A stretch of DNA of 8,801 nucleotides from an uncultured Nocardioides sp. GTDB taxonomy: Bacteria; Actinomycetota; Actinomycetes; Propionibacteriales; Nocardioidaceae. The DNA lies in the NCBI RefSeq assembly GCF_946885725.1, contig NZ_CAMPGZ010000175.1:1-8801 (forward strand), written 5' to 3'. The notes below the pieces were generated by a model. It had not been told where the DNA came from. It made no database searches and was given only the letters and a program-made list of their open reading frames with translations. Both the position numbers and the translations under genes were made by a program. This document shows, piece by piece, positions 1 to 5,401 of this stretch (position 1 is the stretch's first letter; every line of letters begins with the position of its first letter).

Positions 1-530
1 TCGGCTCCGGGCGCGGCGACAGCCCGCCGACGCTCGTCGTGGTCGCCGCCCCGCTGGACCCCGCCGCTCCTTCGACGTACGCCGTCACCGTGCCGTGGCC
101 CCGTAACGAGCGGGGCGCGCTGGCCGGGCTGAAGACCACGTCGTACGCCGAGAACGTGGTCGCCCTGGCCTACGCGCACGAGCGTGGCGCCAGCGAGGCG
201 ATCTTCGGCAACATCGCCGGCCACCTCTGCGAGGGCACGGGGTCGAACGTCTTCTACGTCGTCGACGGCGAGCTGCGCACGCCGACGCTGGCGTCCGGTT
301 GTCTGGCGGGGATCAGCCGCGCCCTGCTGCTCGAGTGGTACGGCGCGGTGGAGGTCGACGAGCCGCTGGAGGTGCTGGTGCGCGCGGACGAGGTGTTCCT
401 GGTGTCGACGACCCGCGACGTCCAGGCGGTGCACCGGATCGACGACCGCGAGCTGGAGACACCCGGACCGGTGACCGCAGAGTGCCGGAAGGTCTGGACC
501 GAGCGCGAGGCCGCGGACGTCGACCCGTAG
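1..530 (+). CDS. Class-IV PLP aminotransferase, aminodeoxychorismate lyase type (3' part)
   Basis: The gene enters from the left edge. The open frame runs from base 3 to the TAG at 528-530, so about 175 C-terminal residues are visible. What is seen: the class-IV (BCAT/PabC fold) signature. LKTTSYAENV carries the probable PLP-binding lysine (codon 132-134). About 33 residues on, CEGTGSNVF carries the glutamate (codon 231-233) that contacts the pyridine nitrogen in this family. ASGCLAGISRALLLE and ADEVFLVSTTRDVQAV follow, matching the conserved C-terminal half of the fold. Family members are 4-amino-4-deoxychorismate lyase (PabC, folate synthesis), branched-chain aminotransferase and D-amino acid aminotransferase. 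The fragment length and the GSGRGDSPPT stretch at the left edge look most like the PabC-type proteins of actinobacteria. Substrate choice depends on the missing N-terminal half, so no symbol is given. It converges on the next gene with a 6-nt gap. Confidence 0.9.
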   Translation, partial: GSGRGDSPPTLVVVAAPLDPAAPSTYAVTVPWPRNERGALAGLKTTSYAENVVALAYAHERGASEAIFGNIAGHLCEGTGSNVFYVVDGELRTPTLASGCLAGISRALLLEWYGAVEVDEPLEVLVRADEVFLVSTTRDVQAVHRIDDRELETPGPVTAECRKVWTEREAADVDP

Positions 531-544
531 GGCCGGCTACTGGG
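524..544. terminator. Inverted repeat spanning both convergent stop codons
   Basis: CCCGTAG at 524-530 and CTAC(T)GGG at 537-544 can pair as 4+3 base pairs with one bulged T around the 6-nt loop GGCCGG. The stem contains the TAG of the aminotransferase gene and the TAG (read as CTA at 537-539) of the CGNR gene. The position between convergent genes suggests a shared bidirectional transcript end. There is no T-run on either side, so intrinsic termination is not proven. Confidence 0.4.
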
Positions 545-1091
545 CGGCGCGCTGCCGCTCGCGGTAGGCCGCGACGTGCAGCCGGTTGCCGCAGGTGCGG
601 GCGTCGCAGTAGCGCTTCGAGCGGTTGCGGGAGAGGTCCACGAGGACCTGCTCGCAGTCGGGCGCCTCGCACCGGCGCAGCCGCTCGGTCTCGCCGGCGG
701 CGATGACGTGGGCGAGGGCCATGCCGCAGTCGATCGCGAGGTGGTCGGCGAGGCTGGCGCCTGGGGTGAAGTAGTGGATGTGCCAGTCGTAGCCGTCGTG
801 GTCGGTGAGCCGCGGTGTGACGCCGGCCTGGGAGACCAGCGTGTTGACCACGGCGGCCGCGGTCGCCTCGTCGGGGGCCGAGAAGACCGCCCGGATGGTC
901 TCGCGCAGCTGCTGGACGGCCTCCAGGTCGGCCGCGGAGAGGCGGCCCACCTCGCTCACGTCGTGGCGGACGACGAACTCACGCAGCGCGGCCAGGTCGC
1001 GCAGACCCTCCTCGTTGCTGCCGAGGGGCGCGGAGTTGACCAGGTCGACCGCGCAGGCCAAGGAGTGCTCGGTGTCGTGGCTGAACAGCAC
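537..1091 (-). CDS. CGNR zinc-finger (ABATE-type) protein
   Basis: A 184-residue protein if the GTG at 1091-1089 is the start. The frame stays open to a TTG at 1181. The GTG is preferred because family proteins typically begin with a short F-x-H-DT segment (here LFSHDTEHS, then LACAVDLVNS) and because a purine-rich GGTGGGGG lies just upstream. The N-terminal two thirds match the ABATE domain (alpha-helical, stress-associated). The C-terminus is the zf-CGNR zinc finger: CEAPDC (C141, C146), then YCDARTCGNR (C162, C167) followed by a basic helix HVAAYRERQ. The CGNR signature is intact. Proteins of this family are thought to be DNA-binding regulators; no target or ligand is known from the sequence. 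A dyad over its probable -10 region suggests autoregulation (inference). The gene is divergent from nothing on its left and convergent with the aminotransferase. Confidence 0.9.
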   Translation of the reverse strand: MLFSHDTEHSLACAVDLVNSAPLGSNEEGLRDLAALREFVVRHDVSEVGRLSAADLEAVQQLRETIRAVFSAPDEATAAAVVNTLVSQAGVTPRLTDHDGYDWHIHYFTPGASLADHLAIDCGMALAHVIAAGETERLRRCEAPDCEQVLVDLSRNRSKRYCDARTCGNRLHVAAYRERQRAAQ

Positions 1092-1161
1092 CTGTCGTCG
1101 CCCCCACCCAGTGCCGGCTCGTGGCCGGGAGTCGGTCCGGACGACGGTGGTTCCGCGCCCG

Positions 1162-1186
1162 GGGTTGGTCCTCCCCGCCAACCCTA
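1162..1186 (-). promoter_or_regulatory. Candidate -10 box with overlapping operator-like dyad upstream of the CGNR gene
   Basis: GGGTTGG (1162-1168) and CCAACCC (1178-1184) form a perfect 7-bp inverted repeat with a 9-nt spacer. On the minus strand TAGGGT (complement of 1181-1186) resembles an actinobacterial TANNNT -10 box and shares bases with the dyad arm. It lies about 90 nt upstream of the chosen GTG. No good -35 is visible. Repressor binding here would block the promoter, but this is inferred from geometry only. Confidence 0.35.
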
Positions 1187-1238
1187 GGGCACGGTCCGTC
1201 GCACCGGGCGCCGGCTCAGCGATAGCCCTGAAGGGCCG

Positions 1239-1254
1239 GACCCGGAGTCGGGTC
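1239..1254 (-). terminator. Short hairpin at the 3' end of the SsgA-like gene
   Basis: GACCCG (1239-1244) and CGGGTC (1249-1254) form a perfect 6-bp stem with a 4-nt loop, overlapping the TGA stop (complement of 1253-1255). A weaker GCCC/GGGC hairpin lies just beyond, at 1225-1236. There is no T-run, so it could be a factor-assisted end or a coincidence of GC-rich sequence. Confidence 0.3.
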
Positions 1255-1693
1255 AGGCGCTCTCGGCCGCGAAGATCGACGCGATGACGGCGTCGACGTC
1301 GAGCAGGTCGGACTCGGTGCCGGGCGTGACCGCCTTGTTCATGCGGTCGACGAACGCGCGCAGGTCGCCGGTGCGCGCCTGGACCAGCGCCTCACCGTCG
1401 GGGGAGCAGAGCTCGATGATCACCACGGCGTGGCCGTTGCTGTCGAGGCACGGCCAGACGTGCACGTCGCCGTCCCCGGCGGGCTCGTAGAGACCCTCGC
1501 TGAGCAGGTCGCGGCCGAAGGTCCAGCGGACCTCGCTGTGCCCGGTCATGAAGACCGTGGTCACCGCGAACGGGTCCGACGCGTCGTAGCGCAGCTCGGC
1601 CTCGATCGGGGTCGCGGCTCCAGACGCGTCGATCAGCTCCAGCCGCACCGGCTGGGTCACCGTCGCCGGCGCCATGTTCATCGAGTAGTCCAT
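1253..1693 (-). CDS. SsgA-like (SsgB-type) sporulation/cell-division regulator
   Basis: A 146-residue protein. The ATG at 1693-1691 is preceded by a clear GGGAGGAA Shine-Dalgarno sequence 5 nt away; longer open frame upstream is non-coding. Recognisable SALP-family blocks in order: AELRYDASDPFAVTTVF, VRWTFGRDLLSEGL, GDVHVWP, IELCSPDGEALVQA and a tail with TPGTESDLLDVDAVIASI. Spacing and length fit SsgB, the SALP found most widely in actinomycetes. In Streptomyces SsgB recruits FtsZ to sporulation septa together with SsgA. The family is restricted to actinobacteria and has no enzymatic motif; it acts by protein-protein contact. A lone copy in a probable non-sporulating genus would more likely act in ordinary division or septum placement (inference). 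The gene is divergent from the PGPGW gene across a 235-base control region. The product could also be another SALP paralogue, so no symbol is given. Confidence 0.92.
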   Translation of the reverse strand: MDYSMNMAPATVTQPVRLELIDASGAATPIEAELRYDASDPFAVTTVFMTGHSEVRWTFGRDLLSEGLYEPAGDGDVHVWPCLDSNGHAVVIIELCSPDGEALVQARTGDLRAFVDRMNKAVTPGTESDLLDVDAVIASIFAAESA

Positions 1694-1928
1694 CGTCGTT
1701 CCTCCCAGGTCATCCCCTCCGGACTTCGGCAGTGAGACGCCAAGTAGTAGTCGTCGTGACGGGATTCCAAACGAATCTCGGCACTTTTTTCTCCCTGTGG
1801 CCGTTCGGTTGGTCGATGTGTCCCCATTTGGGCCGCAAGATTCCCCCGATCGGTCTATCCCGGCCTTGGTTAGGCTCGTCACATCTGCCGGGTGACACCG
1901 TCCCGAGGCCCCAAAAACCAGAGGTGCC
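1694..1928. promoter_or_regulatory. Divergent control region between the SsgA-like gene and the PGPGW gene
   Basis: This 235-base stretch is less GC-rich than its surroundings, particularly at 1760-1845. It holds a perfect 5-bp dyad GATTC-N5-GAATC (1763-1777), a run of six T at 1785-1790 (an A-run upstream of the SsgA-like gene on its own strand), and an 8-bp palindrome CCGATCGG (1846-1853). A -10-like TAGGCT at 1871-1876 faces the PGPGW gene. On the minus strand TTGGAA followed 18 nt later by TACTTG is a weak promoter candidate for the SsgA-like gene. No coding sequence is supported here. Confidence 0.5.
1871..1876 (+). promoter_or_regulatory. -10 box candidate for the PGPGW gene
   Basis: TAGGCT fits the actinobacterial TANNNT -10 pattern and lies 52 nt before the ATG at 1929, giving an expected leader of roughly 45 nt. 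The palindrome CCGATCGG overlaps the -35 position at a 17-nt spacing, and no TTGACA-like hexamer is seen. A regulator bound at the palindrome might replace or block the -35 contact (inference). Confidence 0.4.
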
Positions 1929-2432
1929 ATGACCGACAACGCCGCCGACCTGGCGTCGGACTCTCCGACGGAGCAGGAGCCTGCCCCGGACCCGGAGCGC
2001 CGCCCCCACGGCCTCCGCGCCCGCGTGCACCGGATATTCCACGCCCACCCGGTCCTATCACTGACGACCAAGATCGCCGTAGCGGTCATCGGGACGCTGG
2101 TGACCGCGGTCGGGGTCGTGATGCTGGTCACCCCCGGCCCGGCATTCGTGCTGATCCCGCTGGGGCTGGCAATCCTCGCGACGGAGTTCGCGTTCGCTCG
2201 CCGCTGGCTGCACTGGGCGCGCCGCCAGGCCGAGAAGGCGCAGGAGCGCGCGGCCGCCCTCGACCCCGCCGTACGCCGACGCCGGCTGCTGCTCACCGGC
2301 GTGCTGGTGCTGCTCGTTGTCGGCGCCGTGACGGCGTACGTCGTCGTCTTCGACTGGCCCGGATTCGCCGTCGGCGGGTGGAACTGGGTGCAGAGCCTGG
2401 CCGACTGGGTTCCGGAGCTCCCCGGGATGTGA
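1929..2432 (+). CDS. PGPGW-domain (TIGR02611-type) membrane protein
   Basis: A 167-residue protein. The ATG at 1929 has an AGAGG ribosome-binding motif about 5 nt upstream. Residues 1-40 are acidic/proline-rich then basic, and probably cytoplasmic. Two adjacent hydrophobic segments follow, at about 48-67 and 73-89, separated by VTPGPAFVLIPLGLAILATE. This is the hallmark of the PGPGW/TIGR02611 family, with the eponymous motif reading PGPAF here. FARRWLHWARRQ is the typical basic segment after it. A third membrane span lies at about 120-140 after an RRRR cluster. The C-terminus is Trp-rich and ends in PELPGM. The biochemical role of the family is unknown; it is common in actinobacteria. Three spans and positive-inside charges suggest an inner-membrane protein with a cytoplasmic loop at about 90-119. 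It is transcribed away from the SsgA-like gene. Its stop overlaps the likely -35 of the tRNA promoter. Confidence 0.88.
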   Translation: MTDNAADLASDSPTEQEPAPDPERRPHGLRARVHRIFHAHPVLSLTTKIAVAVIGTLVTAVGVVMLVTPGPAFVLIPLGLAILATEFAFARRWLHWARRQAEKAQERAAALDPAVRRRRLLLTGVLVLLVVGAVTAYVVVFDWPGFAVGGWNWVQSLADWVPELPGM

Positions 2433-2458
2433 ACGGCTCCCGCAGGATGCGCTAACCT
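2429..2458 (+). promoter_or_regulatory. Probable promoter of tRNA-Val
   Basis: GTGAAC (2429-2434), an 18-nt spacer and TAACCT (2453-2458) give a sigma-70-like arrangement whose start would fall a few bases before the tRNA at 2471. The -35 overlaps the TGA stop of the upstream gene (2430-2432). Confidence 0.45.
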
Positions 2459-2470
2459 TTCCGGCGCACC

Positions 2471-2542
2471 GGGCGATTGGCGCAGTGGTAGCGCGCTTCG
2501 TTCACACCGAAGAGGTCACTGGTTCGAACCCAGTATCGCCCA
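2471..2542 (+). tRNA. tRNA-Val, anticodon CAC
   Basis: A full cloverleaf can be drawn. Acceptor stem: GGGCGAT (2471-2477) with ATCGCCC (2535-2541) and discriminator A at 2542. D stem: GCGC/GCGC around loop AGTGGTA. Anticodon stem: CTTCG/CGAAG around loop TTCACAC, with anticodon CAC at 2503-2505. Variable loop: AGGTC. T stem: ACTGG/CCAGT around TTCGAAC. The anticodon reads GUG valine codons, which are very frequent in this GC-rich genome. The 3' CCA is not encoded (CCC follows), so it must be added after transcription. Confidence 0.98.
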
Positions 2543-2549
2543 CCCTTCA

Positions 2550-2562
2550 CCGGCTCAGCCGG
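2550..2562 (+). terminator. Weak hairpin after tRNA-Val
   Basis: CCGGC, loop TCA, GCCGG form a perfect 5-bp hairpin 7 nt after the tRNA 3' end. Without a T-run it is at most a factor-assisted terminator or a processing boundary. Confidence 0.25.
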
Positions 2563-2656
2563 ATGTCGTGCACAGGCCGTCTCGCAGCAGCGGGGCGGCC
2601 TTCGTCGTTCCCCCGGTCGTCGCGTCGTCCACACGCCGATTGGTCACGAACCGCAG

Positions 2657-2713
2657 CCGGCGGGCGCCGGATCTTGCGGTTGGGGACCAAACCGCAAGCC
2701 CGCGAGCTTGTGG
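2657..2713 (+). promoter_or_regulatory. Consecutive hairpins with a shared arm upstream of thrS
   Basis: Three structures lie in a row. Hairpin A is CCGGC/GCCGG (2657-2661/2666-2670). Hairpin B is CTTGCGGTT (2673-2681) with AACCGCAAG (2690-2698), nine perfect pairs around an 8-nt loop. Hairpin C is CCGCAAGC (2692-2699) with GCTTGTGG (2706-2713), eight pairs including one G-T pair, around a 6-nt loop. B and C use the same bases 2692-2698, so they cannot form together. That layout resembles an attenuator or switch in an RNA leader of thrS, but no T-run, T-box consensus or Thr-rich leader peptide is evident. If transcription of thrS starts only at about 2787, the dyads would act as DNA sites instead. 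The rest of the 2543-2827 gap holds the hairpin after the tRNA, a direct repeat AACCCGG (2730 and 2744) and a -10 box. Confidence 0.45.
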
Positions 2714-2774
2714 ACGTAGCTGTGCACCGAACCCGGCGCGCGAAACCCGGGAGCGTCGCCGGCCCGGCGCTGGA

Positions 2775-2780
2775 TACGCT
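2775..2780 (+). promoter_or_regulatory. -10 box candidate for thrS
   Basis: TACGCT in the context GGATACGCT fits TANNNT and lies 47 nt before the GTG start of thrS, implying a leader near 40 nt. No consensus -35 is found. The paired AACCCGG repeats at 2730 and 2744 lie where an activator could bind. Confidence 0.35.
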
Positions 2781-2827
2781 GGCCGGGTCCGCACCAAGCA
2801 CCACTCCACAGCCCAGGAAGGTCCACC

Positions 2828-4816
2828 GTGTCCGAGATCAAGGTCACCGTCATCGCCGCAGACGAGCGGGACGAGCGCACCCTGACGACGGGCACCAAGG
2901 CCTGGGAGCTGTTCGCCGATGACCCGTCGGTGATCGCGGCCCGGGTCGACGGCGAGCTGCGCGACCTGTCGCACGAGCTCACCGACGGCGCCGAGGTCGA
3001 GCCGGTCAGGATCGACTCGCCCGCCGGGCGGGACATCCTGCGTCACTCGACCGCGCACGTGATGGCCCAGGCCGTGCAGGAACTGTTCCCGGACGCCAAG
3101 CTCGGCATCGGCCCGCCGATCGAGAACGGCTTCTACTACGACTTCGACGTCGAGACCCCGTTCCACCCGGAGGACCTCGAGAAGATCGAGTCGCGGATGC
3201 GCAAGATCATCAAGGAGGGCCAGAAGTTCTCCCGCCGGCCGGTCTCCGACGCCGAGGCGATCAAGGAGCTCGAGGACGAGCCCTACAAGATCGAGCTGAT
3301 CGGCCTCAAGGGCTCCGGCAACGCCGAGGGCGCTGCTGAGGGCGCGAGCGTCGAGGTCGGCGCCGGTGAGCTCACCATCTACGACAACATCCGCCGCAAC
3401 GGCGAGGTCGCCTGGAGCGACCTGTGCCGCGGCCCGCACCTGCCCACCACCAAGCGCATCCCGGCGTTCAAGCTGATGCGGTCGGCGGCGGCGTACTGGC
3501 GCGGCGACGAGAACAACAAGCAGCTCCAGCGCATCTACGGCACCGCCTGGGAGTCCAAGGAGGCGCTCGAGGCGCACCTGCACCGGCTCGAGGAGGCCGA
3601 GCGCCGCGACCACCGCAAGCTCGGCCGCGACCTCGACCTGTTCTCGTTCCCCGACGAGATCGGCTCCGGCCTGGTCGTGTTCCACCCCAAGGGTGGCGTG
3701 ATCAAGCGGGAGATGGAGGACTACGTCCGCCGTCGGCACATCGAGGAGGGCTTCCAGTACGTCGGCACTCCGCACATCTCGAAGGAGGGCCTGTTCCACA
3801 CCTCGGGGCACCTCCCGTACTACGCCGACACCATGTTCCCGCCGATCGAGTTCGAGGGCGCGAACTACTACCTCAAGGCGATGAACTGCCCGATGCACAA
3901 CCTGATCTTCAGGTCGCGCGGGCGGTCCTACCGTGAGCTGCCGCTGCGGCTGTTCGAGTTCGGATCGGTCTACCGCTACGAGAAGTCCGGCGTCGTGCAC
4001 GGCCTGACCCGCGTGCGCGGCCTGACCCAGGACGACTCGCACTCCTACGTCACCCCGGAGCAGGCGCCCGACGAGATCAAGCACCTGCTCGGCTTCGTGC
4101 TCGGGCTGCTGCGTGACTTCGGCCTCGACGACTACTACCTCGAGCTGTCCACCCGCGACGACTCCAGGAAGGACAAGTTCGTCGGCAGCGACGAGGAGTG
4201 GGCGGTCGCCACCCAGGTGCTGGAGGACGTCGCCAAGGAGACCGGCCTCGAGCTGGTGGCGGATCCCGGCGGGGCCGCGTTCTACGGCCCGAAGATCTCG
4301 GTGCAGGCGCGCGACGCGATCGGCCGCACCTGGCAGTTGGCGACGATCCAGTACGACTTCAACCAGCCAAAGGGCTTCGAGCTCGAGTACCAGGCCGCCG
4401 ACGGCAGCCGGCAGCAGCCGGTGATGATCCACTCGGCCAAGTTCGGCTCCATCGAGCGGTTCTTCGGCGTGCTGGTCGAGCACTACGCCGGCGCCTTCCC
4501 GCCCTGGCTCGCCCCGGTGCAGGTGCAGGGGATCCCGATCGCCGAGCGGCACAACAGCTACCTGGCCGAGGTCGCGGAGAAGTTCCGCGCGGCCGGCGTA
4601 CGCATCGAGGTCGACGACTCCGACGACCGGATGCAGAAGAAGATCCGCAACGCCCAGCTGCAGAAGGTGCCGTTCATGCTGATCGCCGGCGACGACGACA
4701 TGGCCGCCGGTGCCGTGTCGTTCCGCTACCGCGACGGTCACCAGGACAACGGCGTCTCGATCGACGACGCGATCGCTCGCGTCACCGAGGCCATCGCCGC
4801 ACGCACCCAGGTCTGA
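2828..4816 (+). CDS. thrS: Threonyl-tRNA synthetase
   Basis: A 662-residue cytoplasmic class-II synthetase that charges tRNA-Thr. The GTG start is supported by AGGAAGG (2815-2821), 6 nt upstream. Domains in order: TGS, about 1-62. Editing (N2) domain, about 65-235, with HSTAH (H73, H77) and DLCRGPH (C200, H204), which correspond to the E. coli editing residues H73, H77, C182 and H186. Catalytic core, about 255-555: zinc ligands C354 (MNCPMH), H405 (DDSHSY) and H535 (MIHSAK); motif-2 arginine R383 (SVYRYE); motif-3 arginine R544 (GSIERFFG). Anticodon-binding domain, about 558-662. All the catalytic residues checked are present. The extra ~18 residues relative to E. coli fall at about 163-180, a Gly/Ala/Glu insertion in the editing domain. 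The stop is 4 nt before the HIT gene, so co-transcription is likely. Confidence 0.98.
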   Translation: MSEIKVTVIAADERDERTLTTGTKAWELFADDPSVIAARVDGELRDLSHELTDGAEVEPVRIDSPAGRDILRHSTAHVMAQAVQELFPDAKLGIGPPIENGFYYDFDVETPFHPEDLEKIESRMRKIIKEGQKFSRRPVSDAEAIKELEDEPYKIELIGLKGSGNAEGAAEGASVEVGAGELTIYDNIRRNGEVAWSDLCRGPHLPTTKRIPAFKLMRSAAAYWRGDENNKQLQRIYGTAWESKEALEAHLHRLEEAERRDHRKLGRDLDLFSFPDEIGSGLVVFHPKGGVIKREMEDYVRRRHIEEGFQYVGTPHISKEGLFHTSGHLPYYADTMFPPIEFEGANYYLKAMNCPMHNLIFRSRGRSYRELPLRLFEFGSVYRYEKSGVVHGLTRVRGLTQDDSHSYVTPEQAPDEIKHLLGFVLGLLRDFGLDDYYLELSTRDDSRKDKFVGSDEEWAVATQVLEDVAKETGLELVADPGGAAFYGPKISVQARDAIGRTWQLATIQYDFNQPKGFELEYQAADGSRQQPVMIHSAKFGSIERFFGVLVEHYAGAFPPWLAPVQVQGIPIAERHNSYLAEVAEKFRAAGVRIEVDDSDDRMQKKIRNAQLQKVPFMLIAGDDDMAAGAVSFRYRDGHQDNGVSIDDAIARVTEAIAARTQV

Positions 4817-4820
4817 CCAC

Positions 4821-5369
4821 GTGAACGACGACCACCAGGCGCACCGGCAGGACGGTGCGGGAGTCCCCGACGAGCTCGACCGGCTGTGGACCCCGCACCG
4901 GATGGCCTACATCCGGGGCGAGAACAAGCCGGCCGACAGTACGTCGGGGGAGTGCCCGTTCTGCCGCATCCCGTCCCTGCCGGACGAGGAGGGCCTGATG
5001 GTGCACCGCGGCGAGACGGCGTACGCCGTACTCAACCTGTACCCGTACAGCCCGGGGCACCTGATGATCTGCCCGTTCCGGCACGTCGCCGACTACACCG
5101 ACCTCACCGACGAGGAGACCCTCGAGGTGGCGCGGCTGACGCAGACGGCAATGCGCGTGATCCGCAAGGTGTCCGGCGCGCACGGGTTCAACCTCGGCAT
5201 GAACCAGGGCGCGGTGGCCGGTGCGGGGATCGCCGCCCACCTGCACCAGCACGTCGTGCCGCGGTGGGCGGGGGACCAGAACTTCATGCCGATCATCGCG
5301 AAGACCAAGACGCTGCCCCAGCTGATGTCGGAGACCCGGGAGCTGCTGGCTTCGGCGTGGCCGGCGTGA
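4821..5369 (+). CDS. HIT-family protein, probable Ap4A phosphorylase/hydrolase
   Basis: A 182-residue protein. The GTG start lies 4 nt after the thrS stop, implying translational coupling; only a weak CAGGT lies upstream. Seen: ELDRLWTPHRMAYI near the N-terminus, CPFC (C45, C48), a long histidine-triad domain with LNLYPYSPGHLMICP, and the triad HLHQHVV with H140, H142 and H144, the last the likely nucleophile side. Family knowledge: histidine-triad proteins act on nucleotidyl-phosphate bonds. The M. tuberculosis gene at the same place (Rv2613c, next to thrS and pgsA1) is a diadenosine tetraphosphate phosphorylase forming ATP and ADP. Ap4A is a by-product of aminoacyl-tRNA synthetases, which makes the position next to thrS sensible. 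The loop before the triad (residues 128-139) seems to differ from the mycobacterial enzyme, so phosphorylase versus hydrolase activity is open. GalT-type transferase activity is unlikely at this size. Confidence 0.9.
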   Translation: MNDDHQAHRQDGAGVPDELDRLWTPHRMAYIRGENKPADSTSGECPFCRIPSLPDEEGLMVHRGETAYAVLNLYPYSPGHLMICPFRHVADYTDLTDEETLEVARLTQTAMRVIRKVSGAHGFNLGMNQGAVAGAGIAAHLHQHVVPRWAGDQNFMPIIAKTKTLPQLMSETRELLASAWPA

Positions 5370-5386
5370 CGCGGCGGCGCTGCCGC

Positions 5387-5392
5387 TAGCCT
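5387..5392 (+). promoter_or_regulatory. -10 box candidate placed for a leaderless pgsA transcript
   Basis: TAGCCT fits TANNNT and ends 9 nt before the pgsA ATG at 5402. A transcript starting here would begin at or within a base or two of the start codon. No Shine-Dalgarno sequence is visible in front of this ATG, which agrees with a leaderless mRNA. An internal promoter would let pgsA and the PIM genes be expressed apart from thrS. Confidence 0.35.
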
Positions 5393-5401
5393 GCTCTCGC
5401 C

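Noticed and set aside
1092..1181. TTG start for the CGNR gene, 30 codons upstream
   Set aside because: The added residues are basic and unlike the family N-terminus. They run into the putative promoter/dyad; the GTG at 1091 fits better.
1894..1898. GACAC, the core of the WhiA site, near the SsgA-like gene
   Set aside because: A single 5-mer is expected by chance, and it lies downstream of the opposite promoter.
1694..2296. N-terminal extension of the SsgA-like frame to 347 codons
   Set aside because: A strong Shine-Dalgarno sequence precedes the ATG at 1693, the family is about 140 residues long, and the extension overlaps the promoter region and the PGPGW gene.
2452..2634. Short open frames on both strands across tRNA-Val
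   Set aside because: They contain the tRNA sequence itself and have no ribosome-binding site or family resemblance.
2660..2830. T-box riboswitch upstream of thrS
   Set aside because: GGGGACCAAACCGCAAG only loosely resembles the T-box core TGGNACCGCG, and no Stem I or terminator with a T-run is visible. The competing hairpins are reported without that label.
2555..4741. A 728-codon open frame on the minus strand, opposite thrS
   Set aside because: It mirrors thrS, whose TGS, editing, catalytic and anticodon motifs are all in the plus frame. The antisense product is Leu/Val/Asp/Arg-rich low-complexity sequence typical of GC-rich shadows.
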